NCBI GenBank assembly: GCA_013396915.1
Contig: VWZL01002495.1
Coordinates: 248,001-312,000 of the forward strand
DNA length: 64,000 nucleotides
Direction of reading: 5' to 3'
Source: Stercorarius parasiticus
Lineage: Eukaryota > Chordata > Aves > Charadriiformes > Stercorariidae
Below the pieces are notes generated by a model. The model had not been told where the DNA came from and did no database searches. It saw only the letters and a program-made list of their open reading frames with translations. This document shows positions 12,554 through 25,748 of the stretch, one piece after another (position 1 is the stretch's first letter; each line of letters begins with the position of its first letter). The position numbers and the translations under genes were made by a program.

Positions 12554-12761
12554 CTGCTAATTGCACACAATTGTAGCTGGATGCATAAAAGTTTTCATAA
12601 ATGTCTGCCATTTCGTGGGGGATGCAGGTGATTCTGAATATCTGAATCCAAGTCGTTTGCAATTCTTGGTCTGAATTATCTAGGTGATCAAAATTGCACC
12701 AGCAATTTCCAGAAGGATGTATTACTAGCAATGGTTCTGAATCGAGGGCCATGTATCCTCC
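12554..12761 (-). CDS. Candidate internal coding exon, protein unrecognised
   Basis: On the minus strand a 208-base segment is open throughout (69 codons plus one base). It is bounded upstream by TTTGCAG with a TAACTAAC branch-point-like sequence about 20 bases before, and downstream by a strong donor GCAG/GTAAGG at 12553. The reading begins GGYMALDSEPLLVIHPSGN and contains five cysteines, which would suit an extracellular or lumenal domain. The acceptor lacks a good pyrimidine tract. I recognise no family, and no convincing partner exons were found, so a chance open frame flanked by splice-like motifs remains likely. Phase is 0 at entry and 1 at exit. Confidence 0.22.
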
Positions 12762-15700
12762 CTGCAAATACCTGTTAGTTACATGTAGTCTATGAAATGG
12801 TCAGAGTAAACTGAGGTTAGTAATCTTTCCCACCCTGCACTCAAAGAGCCACTCAGTAATGTATTCATTTCACAAATGATTAATCAGATTATTTTTATTA
12901 ATTAAGTACAGTAAAAATTTAATTCTTAATTTGCCATTTTGGAATTCTCATTTTGTTCTTTGCACGAGTATGGATGTACAAGGAAAATATCTGATCATCC
13001 ACATTGGATCTGATTCTTAGCTGAAAGAAGCTGTAACTGTCATCATTTCCCAATCTGCACTGAAGATTACAAACCAGGAACAGACTCTCAGCACCCTACG
13101 TAAAAAAGCTGTACCACAGATCTTTAAACTTCATTATTTTCCACAGGATTTTGCGCATCTCTCTGCAAAAGAGGGAACTATCATGAGACAAGTGATAGAA
13201 GATGACTGCATGGGTAACAGGTGATTACAACGGTGAATCCACCACAGTTATGTAGTCACTCTGAGTTGTTCTTTTAATTTACCAAAATTTGAATTTTTTT
13301 ATTTAAAAGTTCTTAATACTGAAGACAGTGAGTGTTTTGGTATTGACTTCAGTGGAAGAAATTTACCAGACTTCTTGAAAGAATGGATGAGAAGTGCTTG
13401 AAAAGACAGTTAAGGTATGCCAGATGGCACAAAGAAGAGGATTTAGGCAGACCTCAAAAAATATGTCACAACATTTCATGCTGAGAAATCAGATAATAAT
13501 AAGAAAAGAATCATTATCCCCAGTCTCAGAGCTCCAAGATGACATTAGAGCCAGAGCAAAAATGTCAGATTACAGACCATACTTCTTGGAGTCTTTTCAG
13601 TATTATTTTAATTACTTGGTAACACTGAAATATCTAGTCCCAAGTAAGCTCATTTTCCCTTTTCTGTGTGGGTTTTATCTGAGCACTACAAAATTAAACC
13701 CTGCTAGCTTCTCTTATATTTCTGTACTTCCATTCTAACTGCAGCTGACTTTCTCATACTGTACAGGAAGTGGTAGAATACCAGATCTTAGATGATGGTG
13801 ATTATGATGATGATTATTATTAACTAAATTTTGTCCTCAGTATTTATTAAGCAGCATCATGTTTCTTATTTGATGCTTTACTTAATACTTATTAGAGTTT
13901 AGATTGGCTGTTCCAAACACATTTTAATGATAATTTGAGTGGTGTTATTAATTTCAATAGTTACTGTCATAATTGTGAAGTAGTAATTTTATTTACCTTA
14001 GCAATAGATGCAGTCATGGATGAAAAGATAATTCCTCACTTTGGAAAAACAACACTGCTTCTAAAGTTTTGAGACAGATGAAGGCTACAACAAGCAGGCT
14101 ATGTGTAAGAATAAAACAGCATATCTGAGAAATAAAAAGTTTCTAAGCCCCATAATATCTTCATACGTAAAAGTTCATCTTGGCAAAAATTTGTCTAACA
14201 CGGATTTTTGGGTTTTTTGCATAAACTTGACCTCGTTGTTTTGTTTCATGACAAAAAGAAAGAGAATCAAAATATAACCCCAGAGACAAAACCCCATTGA
14301 ATTTGACCAGAACATTTCAAATATTCACAGGATAGACTGTACTATAATAAAGAAGTTTCACAGGACTCAGCATGCATAATGATGCCTTAATACTATTCAT
14401 CTTTCTCAACATTTATTAAATCCCCCCCACCCTCAACAAACTGTGTCAGGCAGCCCCTGCTTATTTCAGGGTGGGTGCCTGGAGGTGAAATGCATGCATA
14501 CAAGAGCCCAAAGCACTGAAATCCAGAGAAAAGGAGTTAAAAAAAAAAACATTTTCATGGTGGTAAGTTTTCAAATTATACAGATGTATTACTGATGCCA
14601 TGGGTAACTGGCTTATATAGAAATGTCCAGTTTATTCATTTCTGAAACTGGACAGAAAAATCTCCTCCACCTCCGTGTCTATAATTTTGCTACGTAGTAG
14701 GAGTTTGTCAAACCTGAATTTTTAGTTATCCCAGTCACATGCAGCCTGAAACCAATGAAACCTGGATTCAAATTGTCTGTCTGGCAAATCTAGGGGTATT
14801 CATGTATTGTCATTACTGAGAAAGAATTTGCTCTGATCATGTTGGTTTGATTAAAACCTGTGGACTAAAAACATTTATACTTATAGCCCAGATTTTCATT
14901 ACCCCTGTTACAAAATGTTTAGGAAATCACCCATAGTATAAATCCAATTACAAGGAAGACAGAGGGAGCTAAAAGTCTGATGGTTTTGACTAAAGAATAA
15001 GGGCCTTGGAAGTCCACTGGGTTTACACCTGTAGCTAAACAAATCCTTAAACAAACATGTCTGTGGTACAAAGTAGAAAGGATTGGGAGAACAGAGAGCA
15101 GAAAGAATGAATAAAAATATAAAAGCTAAATAATAAGATACATTCAAATACACAGATTTTTTTCCTCTTAAGTTCACAAAATCTAAATATGGTTCAAATA
15201 TTCATTTGAAAACCAAACTTGTCTTGAACATCTGTACAAATGACCCAAATTGCTTTTGCATGGGAAAACACCTATTACTTACAGTAATTAAAATTTGTGC
15301 TGTTGGCCTGGTGTTTTGTGTACCAGTTTTAATAAAAAAATCCATTTTCTATGGATAGAAGCCCTGAAAACAATTATTTACCATGGAAATATTGACACAA
15401 CGCAGAACACAATAGGACCAGTTCTGCTTCTAGGCATAAATGATTCATACGGCAATGAGTCACTGTTCTACATAGGGGACTTGATTTCCTGGCTCCATCA
15501 CTGCTCAGTTTAGATCCTAAAACATTACACTTGAATGTTTGCTGTAATATCAACTTGCATAACTACAATTATTAATAAAAACTACCAAATTATCTACAGA
15601 GCTACATAATTTATTCTCCTCTGTCACAGATGTAGATAGCAATGCCATGCTTCGTCAAAAGCTTCTCATTCTTGTACTTTTGAAGATTAGGTCAGTATGC

Positions 15701-17759
15701 CATATGGTTAACCTCAAGTTCCCTCAAGGAAAACGCTTCTTTATAGTCAATATATCTAAAAAGCTGTAATTACTTGGCCTTAATTCTTTGGAATTATTTC
15801 AGTTGTACTCTCTTGTGCTTATTTGTTATTTCTTACGGTTTATTGAGAACTGGTTGTTTGCCTGATGTTGTGCAGACATAAAGAAATAGATTGAATAATG
15901 CACTTCTTTATTTCTAATATTTTTTTTTTTGTGCAATAGTGTATTGTCGTTTTGAGTTTTCACATTGACACTTGTAACTCAAACTGAACTGGGAATTTAT
16001 ATACCATTTTCCAGGGTGACTGTATGCACACAGATAAACAAAAGACGTTTATTTCAAGAAGACATGTAGCTTGCACTTTCATGAGCTGAAAAACGTATAA
16101 CCAAAATACAAAGCATTTAAATTCCATAATCCCATGTTGTCCTGCTGTTACAAAGACAGCTTGTAACAAAACCCCACTTCCAAGTTAGAGGCATTTGCAA
16201 ATTTAGATTCACATTTTGAGGCTACAGCCCATTTCTAGCCAGAGGTACACAAATCCATCTCTATTTTAAGCCAAAAGTCAACAGAATTAAATGGCCAAAT
16301 AAGTGTGATGTAAAATGACTTCTAGTATCTTATTTTGGATATATTTTGGACCAACTCAATGCTAACCAGCTAATGCTTTATATGGTCAGAATGAACACCT
16401 GTTTCCTTGCTGATATAGTACTATGTTTGCTTCAAGGCTTTCTAGGTGCAACGGCAAGAAGTTAGCATTCCTGCAAGCTAACTGGGGCATCTTGCTGGAC
16501 AAGGAAAACCACAGTGCAAACACATGATGGAAATACAGCCATGCCTCTCTCAATAATATGAAGCATGGCAGTCATAGCTGTTCAGTTGTTCCTGCTCAGC
16601 ATTACAACAGTAGGAAAAAGCTGATGAGGAGAAATGTTGCCACGTGGTGGATTATATGTTCCTTGAAATCCTGAAATAAATGAATTATACTTTTCTTAGC
16701 AGTTAGACCTTTCCTTAAGAAAAAAAAAAAAAAAGTATCAGACACAGCCAAATGCGTCAGGCAGATGTGGCTGGAGAACCTACCTGAGGTGCCAGCTGGA
16801 TTTGTACTAGCATTCTTGGAGAGACTGAAGACACGAATGGCTGCTTTGAATTTAATATATGTTATTTCCTGCCTGCTGGCGTTACTTACGGGACATTTGC
16901 TGCCACTCTGCTGTGCCCTCCGAATACTTTTTTTTTTCCCCTTCAATTTTTTTCTTCATTTTTAATACGGACTTTTCATGAAATGAAACAAAAATACTAA
17001 ACTGTTGCCTTAAACATTTGGCTCCAATCACTTAGCTCTTAACCAAAGACAGACAACAGTTCATGGTAAAGAGTAAAGGCAAATGGTTAACACATTTTAA
17101 GATAGATTTTTGGCGATGAAGGAAATTTGTGAAATAGTTTCTGACTTATTTTCTGAAACAAAGCTGCTTACTAGAACTACTAGAATGTTTCTGTGACACC
17201 GTTGCCCTTTCAAAGCTTATTTGCAGCTTGCATTGTAATTATGTTATATGAGACCTGCTGGTGACAAACAACATAGTTTATGCAAAAGTCTTATTTATAC
17301 AAACAAAATCAGTAAGCTTTACAGTAAAATTGGTGGGCTTGACCCTAATCTTAGTGGCCAAATACTTTGCCCCACCATCTAGGAATGAATTAACAAATGA
17401 GTGTCCTGTTGCCAAAATGCACTGGAAATCATGAGAGTACAGAACTTGAGGTTCTTTATATGGACTATGTACATCGGATTATGAAGGTTCCAGGATTAGT
17501 GCATTCATATGCAAGTATGGATATATATCTACATGTACACACATGCTCACAAGTCTTTTGGATGTGCGTTTCTGTTCCTGTAGCTTTTAGATATTGTTTG
17601 CTTCCTAACAGATGTATTGTGCATATAGTTTTGAGAAGCGTTATTTGGATGTTAGAGAGTGAGTGCTGAGCCCTGTGTTTTGTTTCATCATTTAAGTAGT
17701 TCTGTAGCAAGAGACAAATACATAGATTTTTTTTCCTTGATTTTTTTTTTTTTAAATAT
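12762..17759. other. AT-rich unique DNA, no gene recognised
   Basis: About 5 kb without a recognisable gene. The open frame 13394-13738 (+, 114 codons) resembles no family. A short GAT/TTA-rich simple tract lies at 13796-13828 and a 15-base poly-A near 16721-16735. A TATTGACTTCAGTGG motif at 13341-13355 resembles the core of an old amniote foldback repeat. Confidence 0.5.
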
Positions 17760-18160
17760 TTATTTTATAGAGTGGTTGAACCTCGGTGCCCTGCAGTTCT
17801 ACACAGCCATAACCTTATTCCTTCATGAGCCTGCCCACAACCTGCCAGGTCCCTATCTATCTTTTCCTGGCCTGACAGCCTGGCAAGAAACAGCAGCATT
17901 GCGGCTTGGTGAAAATCGCAGCCACGCTGACTGACCGTCAGCTCCCCGCGAGCCAACTGCCTGGCTGGTTGCTGTTTCTTGGCTGCTGGGTGAGCCTAAA
18001 CAGAACAATTCAACTTTGGTGGATCAAACAAACAGCTCTGGAGCCTCAATGAGGCCCCTGGGCAATATTTTGTGCAGGCTGGTTGAAAGAGCTTAATATC
18101 TTTGAAAACTCGATGTCTCTGTCAAATTTTGTTGAAACTCTCCAAGGGACTCCAGTGTAC
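17760..18160. other. G+C-richer patch, candidate conserved noncoding element
   Basis: This stretch stands out from AT-rich flanks: mixed composition, few homopolymers, several CpGs between 17900 and 17952, and no open frame of note or known repeat. Its core holds a long hairpin (listed separately). Such islands in bird gene deserts are often regulatory elements conserved across vertebrates, but conservation cannot be seen from one sequence, so the call is an inference. A relic of a DNA transposon with internal palindromes is the main alternative. Confidence 0.35.
17869..17996. ncRNA. Candidate long hairpin, pre-miRNA-like or foldback
   Basis: Four inverted-repeat arms are nested in the right order around one centre near 17934. 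CAAGAAACAGCA (17884-17895) pairs with TGCTGTTTCTTG (17970-17981). GGCTTGG (17903-17909) pairs with CCAA plus GCC (17953-17961, two-base bulge). TCGC (17916-17919) pairs with GCGA (17948-17951). GCTGAC (17926-17931) pairs with GTCAGC (17937-17942). A CAGC/GCTG pair extends the base at 17876-17879 and 17982-17985. The strand is undetermined because a hairpin reads on both. It could be a microRNA precursor, another structured RNA or a transposon foldback. I do not recognise a known mature microRNA in either arm. Confidence 0.25.
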
Positions 18161-21100
18161 TAGCAAGAGACACACAGACACACAGACAGCATGACTGCCT
18201 AAGCCTTGTTTCCTCAGGAAACCAGGCTAAAAATGTGCCTAGATGTATTTTTAACGTCCCAAACTATTAAGCAGTCCTCAACATGAGGAAAAGAAATACC
18301 TGCACTACATATTCTTTGTAGGAAGACTTCAATTCGCAAAATGAGAAGAAAAGTAAAAATCCATTCAACACTGTCTAAACCAATGATTTGGGAATTGAAA
18401 ATGAGTGACAATGAATGAAATCAGCACAAATAACTACAACAATTATAAATGGTTATTAATTATAAATGCTTATAAACCAGTTCATGGCAGTAGAATGTCT
18501 CTTGTTAAAGAGAGGTTATTCTTACCAGACCCGCTCAGAATGTCATCCCATATAAATTCTCTGTCATAAGTTGTGTTTTCTTTCTCTTCCAGAAATATTT
18601 ACAGATGCCTCCCATTTCTACAAAAGCATCTGTACAGTACTCACTCTATAGTTTGTCTGATATTTTGTGGGTTTTGCTCACGACTTCCAGATCACATGCT
18701 ATGTTTTTAATTGAAGAGAAGGCTAATGTATTTGGAATAGGAAATAAAAAATAGTAAGCATGGAGGAAAGAATATTCTTTTTTGTATGAGAGTGACTATC
18801 TAGACATACTGTCTCAAGAAGCATTAATGCAAATATGCACCTGTTATCAAAGCATGACTTAAAATTGTCAAAAGATCATGAGGGGGTAGAATTCAAGCAC
18901 ATACTGGAGATACTGCCTTATATCTTTGTATCACTTTAAAAATGCGAACAGTCCCACTGACATTAATGAAATAATCTACAAATTTAAAGTTACAGACCTG
19001 ATAAATAGAATTGTGGTCTACTTAATCAGCCTCATGTAGGAAACCATTCCTACCATGAACTAGTAGCTAGATCATTACTTCTGGAATTGAAGTATAAGGT
19101 GTAAAAATAAGTCAATCTACTTTACCACTGGAAAATAATTTATTGTCTTCCATCATATATTTGCATTTCAGTAGGCACAAATTAGTTTTCTTTCTAACAA
19201 TATGATCATTTAGAATAAAGTCCAAACAGAACTAAAACAACTCATTGCAAGAAAAGAGCAAATTGGCAGGTCCTGCCTTTTCTACAAGGTCTCTGCTTCA
19301 GTAGGGGCCAGCCTTGAAGTGAGTCCTGTACCAGGATCTTGCAAGCTTGTAAGGAACCCAAAGGCAAATAGATGGGTTTGTGTGCTAATATAGCGACAGC
19401 GTGAATTCCCTTCTGTGCCTGCCTCCTCTGGTTTGCTGTTAGGATGCTCCTTGCCACTATTTTGGCTGAGGCCAGCTTGTGCTTTCCCAAGCATAATTTG
19501 GGGGATTGCAAACTCCAGGAACTATTTTGATTAGGAAGACCCCAGTGTGACTGTCCTGTTTTAAAAGTTGTAGCTGTGGACAGGAAAAGGAAAATTCAGA
19601 TGCGTGGACTCAACCCAGGCTTTCCTACTTCACTTTGGAGCCAGAATATGGGCCCTGGTTTATTTTATTTAGCAATACAGACAAAGCCTCAGTGTCTACA
19701 CTTAGGCACTTAATAGCGCATGATAGTGTTCAAGCCAGATGTGGACAAGCTGGCATAGCAAAAAGCAGTTTTTCTTCAAAGAGAGACAATTTCAAATAGA
19801 AAGGCAATAAGGACATGTAGAAATACAATCACATGGCCCAGAAAAATTTGCAGGAGCAGATAAGAGCTTGCAGAACAACCGAGCAATTCCCCTGGCAACC
19901 GTAAACGTCCTGCCCTGGTCTGCAGGCTCCATGAATAGACCACGACAGCCAAGTGTGCTGCAGGCACTGAATGTGTAGGTTCAGCGTGCAGGGTAAAAAC
20001 TGGACACCTTATTTTGGAGCTAGTAGCTGTGCCTTTGGCTATTTCACAGCTCTGCTTGAGCATAGCAGACAGGACTTCACTCAAATTTGCAGTGAAAACT
20101 GTATTACATTGTGGAAAGGTGGTAGAACTCTTTGGAAATTGCATCCCATTCCAAGTAGCCTGTAAAGAAATTAATGGAAATTTTTCTTTCCTTTATTAAG
20201 TTACAGCATTTACATTTGATGAGAAGATCACTTTCATGAGTCATTTCATTTTACTTTGAAATGCATTTACTTTGCTATACATTCTTTGATATGAATTCTC
20301 ATGCATATGCAGGAGAATGCATAAGGGAAGAGGTGAAAATACATTAAATTATTTAGTTAGCTGGTCTGTTAGAATATAGAATCATGGATTTCTCTGAGAT
20401 TCCACTGTGCCTTCTGTGGGTACAAATGAGGTACAATTAAACTCTCTCCTGTGTATTTTTTATCTGTTACTTTATATTAGATCTCCATAGTCTAATTTCC
20501 ATGTGATTTGAACATACACATTGCCTCTAGATTACTGGGAGACTAGATTCATAATGCACCATTACAGCAGTTCTTTTACATTCATTCTATATGCCAGAAC
20601 AAAACACTTTGAAATTGTTTTTTTCTTTCTTTCCACAACTGTGCCGATTTTCACACAGCTGAAATCCCAATCATTTGAAAATACATATGTGCAGAAATAT
20701 GCTATTAAAAGGAATTCAGAAAACACTGGCAAGCAACGCTTCCCTACCATAAGCAACTGGTTTATATTTGCAACTGCAGATTTTGAAAATCAGGAGTAAA
20801 AATGAAGAATAAGAAATAATAAATAATTTTCAGACAGAAGTATCTGTTGACTTCCTACTGTGATTTTTGTCTTGCATAAAGCACTGCTGAAAGGTTTTAT
20901 TGCATTTGGCTGCATAAATACACCACAATCAACATTTAAATTCATAACTGTTAAATGTGGTTAAACTATATGCTAATAATCAATGTCCACGGTCCATATA
21001 CCTTGTTTATTTGTTATTACACTTTGAATAACTAAAATTAAAATGAAATATGCACATTTGTTAATGTTTTCAGTAATTACACCTTCAGAGAATACACTTG

Positions 21101-24100
21101 TGATTACTGGTCCCTTGATTTAGCAGTCTGCCTATCTAATGAATCAAAAGTTTGCACACTCAGTACTTCCCAAGTGGTAGTATTCAGACCTCCCTTATAT
21201 GCAAAACAAGGATAAATCAAAGCAGCCTTAAGCACCGTTTTCCAGCCATCTTTGTAACCTGAGAAAATAAGCAATGTTCTAATGGTCATGGGTGTCTGAC
21301 ACTTCTTGTTTGGTTTTTTTTATCCCCTCTTCTTGCTGTGGCCATCACCTCTTTCTCACCTCTGCTGGTGCAGAGAGTGCACTAATAAGTGGAACTGGCC
21401 CCACGTGCCTCTGGCCCAAGCTCCTGGGGTTGTTTCTGTATTGAGCTCCTGGTGTAGGGGATGTACAACAGGGACACTGGAACTGGTTGAAGGCAGGACA
21501 CATTTACTTGAGTTTCCCGCCTTGTCCTAGCATTGCCAGGGGAAGCTGCTGCCTTACCTATCTGGAAAGGTGCATGATGTTTCACATTCCTACACTTTTA
21601 AAGTGGTTTTGGAACTTCAGGCAGAAAATGCTATTAAATTTAATTTCAAGGTAAAAGAAAGTATTTTTGTTCTAAAATGCAAAAGGTCTTCAAGTTCTAG
21701 CCAAACTTAGAACCATTAGTAAATGCATTTAAAACGCATTTTAAAACCAAGCTAATTAACATTAATTCTTTCTTCATTTAAATACCAAAATCTAGGGTAA
21801 TGATGGATGTTTGTGGTTCTCTGTTTTGTGAGGTTTTGGTGTTGTTTTTTTTTCTTACCAGTTATAGTTGACAGCACCTTTAATATATAAAAGCAAATAT
21901 GAGGAGCAAATTTGTATTGCTGCTTTGGATGTTTGTGGGGTCATATGTTATAAAAGAAAAGCATCACTCCGAACCCATGGTTGGGCAGATAATAAAGTTG
22001 CTTACAATGTTTTGTGTCTTGGTTTAATCACACTGTGAATACATGGTTATTAGAAACATATTTTTATTTCCATCTGTTTGTTATTACTAGCAGTAAAGAG
22101 CTTACCTAGTTATTTACAAACTCAAATTTCCTTCATGAAGAAATATTTCTGAAGACAGTTAATTTCACATAATTTGTCTGTGTATTAACGATACCACAAT
22201 TTACAGTTCCTTTCACAACAAAAGGAGAATTTTTCTACTGTAAACTACAAGATACTAGCAGTAGGAGTCAGGTAACAACCAAGTGCATTTACATCTAAAA
22301 CTTTTAGGTAGTAGGAAATTATTTGATTCCACATACTAATAGCTCAGACTTCTAACATCAAAAATATTACTAATAGCCATTAATAGTCATTAATAGTAAT
22401 AGTAATGTTCCTGAGGACATTTTCTAAGTTTGGTACTGTATACTTACTGAATGCTCTTTGCTATATTTCAATGATACTCGGAATTACTCAAGTTACAATT
22501 AACCTGGTTAAAAGACCTAAGAACTGAAGGTATAAATCTGCAGTACTATATAAGGTATTCCACTGAATCAGAGATAGAAGCAGCAGTGTTCCTTTGAAGT
22601 CCTCTGTTATTATGGGTACAATGTCTTTGATTGATAGAAACATATTTTTTTTAGCATCATCCTATTAAATTCAAGGAAGGCTGTATATATCTGATGAAGT
22701 TTTTTGCAGATCTGTTAAAAGACTGATTTAAAAATTACTGTTTCATTGATGAATAGTTTGAGGGTGATGAGATGCATCATGAAAGAAACAGTGAAAATAG
22801 CTTATTGGCTTTTTCATCTGTCCATTTTATGTAAGCCTATCAACCAGTAAGTGGAATAATAAAGTAGGATCATGTTTTCAGCATTAAATTTCAGTATTAC
22901 AAAATTTAAAAATATGCACATATACTAGTATGTTACTAAGAACATCATTTTGAATGCAGAGACAAGCATGTACGTGACTTGCACTTTCCAGAGCACATAG
23001 ACATCTGACAATATAGTGGGAGACCTCTTGACTAAAGCCAAAATATAATACATAAACACATACATAATGTGAGATACCTCATTTCAGAATGTAGTGGTGC
23101 TTCATAAACAGTAGGATGGGACATTAAGTCCCTTCTCCTTCAAAAAGAAACCAGTAAAATAATCTCAAAACTTTTGCAGTTTATCAGAGTATCAAGAGGA
23201 ACTAAAATTGAATAGCAATTAAAAAAAAAATCAGCAAGAGGGAGACAGAACTTGAGTGTATTTATTCTGGTTCATTGCTAATCTTTCGCTCATGAGTACA
23301 AAACAGCATGAGTGAGAAGTTTACGAGAATAAAGACTTCAAGACAGGGACATAAAAGAACTGGAGTACTAAGGAATGCTATTAGCACAAGATTGATAAAC
23401 ATGACTGATCTTCTACAGTTACACTAAAACTCTTAGGTAAACTTGATTAATCATTGTCATGAATGTTAGTATGTGCATATTTTTAAAATAGTAGATTTTT
23501 CTGCATTGCCCAGCAAAATATAATATTTGTGTATTCTTTGAAGAACAGTTTTACTCTAAATAAATGTTCTTCAAATATTTCTAGAGCCATCTGTTACAAC
23601 ACACTCTAACATGATGTTAAAAAAATGTATACTACGAATTACAGATGAAATGGTGTTCAACAAAGAAACTGATACTTCCCTCCATTGCCTTATTGAAGGA
23701 CTACTGAATAATGGATCTAAAAATCTGAAAAATGTGGAGAATGGAAATATAAGATATATGTATTGTTAAAAAGGATCTGTAAATGTTAATCCAAGTTATG
23801 TATTCCTATGTGCTTTACATCATTGTAGTCACATACTTGGAATCAAATTCCATCTGGAACAGAAGTTATGCTTGTCCTCATACAAACTTTGTGTCTCAAG
23901 TAGAAAAGTAGATTATTTCTTAAAAAAGAAGAATAACAATCAGAGAAAAATATAAGCTAGTTTTCTCCCACTGTTAAAGCTGGAAGACAAATTAAGGTTG
24001 AACTGTTTAATGAAGTTTTAAAAAAGGAATTAAATCTAACACATCAAGGTTTTACTCTGTACTCTTGAAAGTTGACGGGCATTAATATTTTAGGTCTATT

Positions 24101-24703
24101 TTCATTCTGCTATATAAAATAGCATATCTATTATTTTATTCCTTAGATTTCCTGTAACAATAATAATTAGAAAGAAGTAGTACCTCATTTCAAGAAACCT
24201 TTTTATTGGCTTTAAGACAGTCTTGCTGTTGTATGTCATAGTATCCAAACGTTTATTGCAAAATTAGGTCATTACTCACTAGTACTCAAACAAACAAGGC
24301 AAGTCACTTCAAAATTTAAAATGGTGGCACAGATATAGAAATAGTAGAAGTTGATGATGAGTGTCTCAGACAACAGTGTTGGACTGAAATGTATGTGTCT
24401 AATTCCTTGGGGAGGTATTCCGTATAGAAGTTTAAATATAAAGGTCATCTTTAAAACTGTCTCCAGGACTTACAATTCAACTTGACAAAATCAAAGAACA
24501 ACTCAATATAGAAGAGATCGAAAATGATGCAAAATATTATTGTAAAGTTTGGGCCGTTATAGGCTGAATGAACAAAGGTCAAGAAGACAAGAAGATGATC
24601 TAGGATTACACAGGAGAAAAGCCTGTTGCTTTTCCCAATCCCCTGGCTTGCTTTAATTCTATGAAAATGCTAATCAGTGTCTACCAGAATTCTTCTCAAA
24701 ACA
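18161..24703. other. AT-rich unique DNA, no gene recognised
   Basis: No gene or transposon recognised over 6.5 kb. Small items: GTCCCACTGACATTAATGAA at 18951-18970, resembling the old amniote foldback core; three copies of a TAATAGYCAT-like decamer at 22371-22400; many short open frames with no family resemblance. The 19.2-20.1 kb part is slightly G+C richer, with open frames on both strands but no coding signature. Confidence 0.5.
22371..22400. repeat. Short tandem decamer, about three copies
   Basis: TAATAGCCAT, TAATAGTCAT and TAATAGTAAT follow directly one after another, then the run decays into AGTAATG. This is a small degenerate tandem repeat; no function is implied. Confidence 0.7.
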
Positions 24704-25748
24704 ACGGACAGTGAGATGGATTGAGAACTGGCTAAATGGCAGAGATCAGAGGGTTGTGATCAGCATCACAGAGCCCAGTTGGAGGCCTGTAATTAGCAGT
24801 ATTCCCCAGGGGTCAGTACTGGGTCTAGTCTTGTTCAACATACTCATCAACGACCTGGATGAAGGGATAGAGTGCACCCTCCGCAAGTTTGCTGATGACA
24901 CAGAGCTGGGCGGGGTGGCTGACACAGCAGGAGGCTGTGCTGCCATTCAGCGAGGCCTGTACAGGCTGGAGAGTTGGGCGGAGAGGAACTTAATGAAGTT
25001 CAACAAGGGCAAGTGCAGGTCGCTGCACCTGGGGAGGAATAACCCCATGTACCAGTACAGGCTAGGGGTTGACCTGCCAGAAAGCAGTTGTGTAAAGAGA
25101 GACTCGGGAGTCCTGGTGGACAAGTTGACCATGAGGCAGCAATGTGCCCTTGTGGCCAAGAAGGCTAACTGTCTCCTGGAGTGCATTAAAAAGAGCGTGG
25201 CCAGCAGGTTGAGGGAGGTCATCTTGCCCCTCTACTCTGCCCTGGTGAGGCCGCATCTGGAGTACTGTGTGCAGCTCTGGGCTCCCCAGTTCGAGGACAG
25301 GGAACTACTGGACTCCAGCAGAGGGCTACAAAGATGATCAAGGGAATGGAGCACCTCTCTTATGAGGAAAGGCTGACAGACCTGGGTCTGTTTAGCATGC
25401 AGAAGAGAAGAGTGAGAGGTGATCTTACCAATGCTTATAAATATCTAAAGCGTGGGTGTCAAGAGGATGGGGCCAGGCTCTTTTCAGTGGTACCCAGGGC
25501 AATGGGCACAAGCTGGAACACAGGAAATTCCATCTCAACGTGAGGAGGAACTTCTTTACTTTGAGGGTGGCAGAGCACTGGAACAGGCTGCCCAGAGAGG
25601 TGGTGGAGTCTCCTTCTCTGGAGATACTCAAAACCCGCCTGGACACGTTCCTGTGCAAGCTGCTCTAGGTGACCCTGCTCTGGCAGGGGGGTTGGACTAG
25701 ATGATCTCCAGAGGTCCCTTCCAACCCCTACCATTCTGTGATTCTGTA
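24704..25748 (+). mobile_element. CR1 LINE, 5'-truncated copy with RT core
   Basis: About 1.05 kb of CR1: the RT palm onward, the ORF2 C-terminus and the full 3' UTR. It ends GGTCCCTTCCAACCCC then CCATTCTGTGATTCTGT. The 3' UTR has TTCTTTACTTTGAGGGTGGC and CTGGAGATACTCAAAACCCG, features of CR1 families common in non-galliform birds, though the subfamily is not certain. Loss of the endonuclease and N-terminal RT makes it immobile. Relatively low decay suggests it is among the youngest insertions in the window. Confidence 0.97.
24711..25337 (+). pseudogene. CR1 ORF2 fragment: RT palm and thumb region, broken
   Basis: A 208-codon open stretch of the CR1 ORF2 polyprotein, the enzyme that copies the element's RNA into DNA at the target site. 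Visible motifs: [10 protein letters not shown] at the start, IPQGSVLG (residues 31-38), [11 protein letters not shown] (42-52) and the catalytic FADDTEL (60-66, 24888-24908), with both aspartates kept. Later come LMKFNKGKC and [19 protein letters not shown]. Near 25305-25320 a small deletion shifts the frame, and ORF2 continues in the next frame from 25334 ([14 protein letters not shown]). A second gap near 25487-25498 removes part of the conserved AVPSDRTRGNGHKL block. The fragment lacks any start, endonuclease or fingers. Confidence 0.9.

Noticed and set aside
13394..13738. 114-codon open frame on the plus strand
   Set aside because: No family resemblance; AT-rich composition like its surroundings.
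18214..18411. Minus-strand frame with a CAG/GTATTT donor as an exon
   Set aside because: The acceptor side is poor, the peptide resembles nothing, and the donor is weak.
20370..20400. ATAGAATCATGGATT as the start of a minus CR1
   Set aside because: No CR1 3' UTR sequence follows it.
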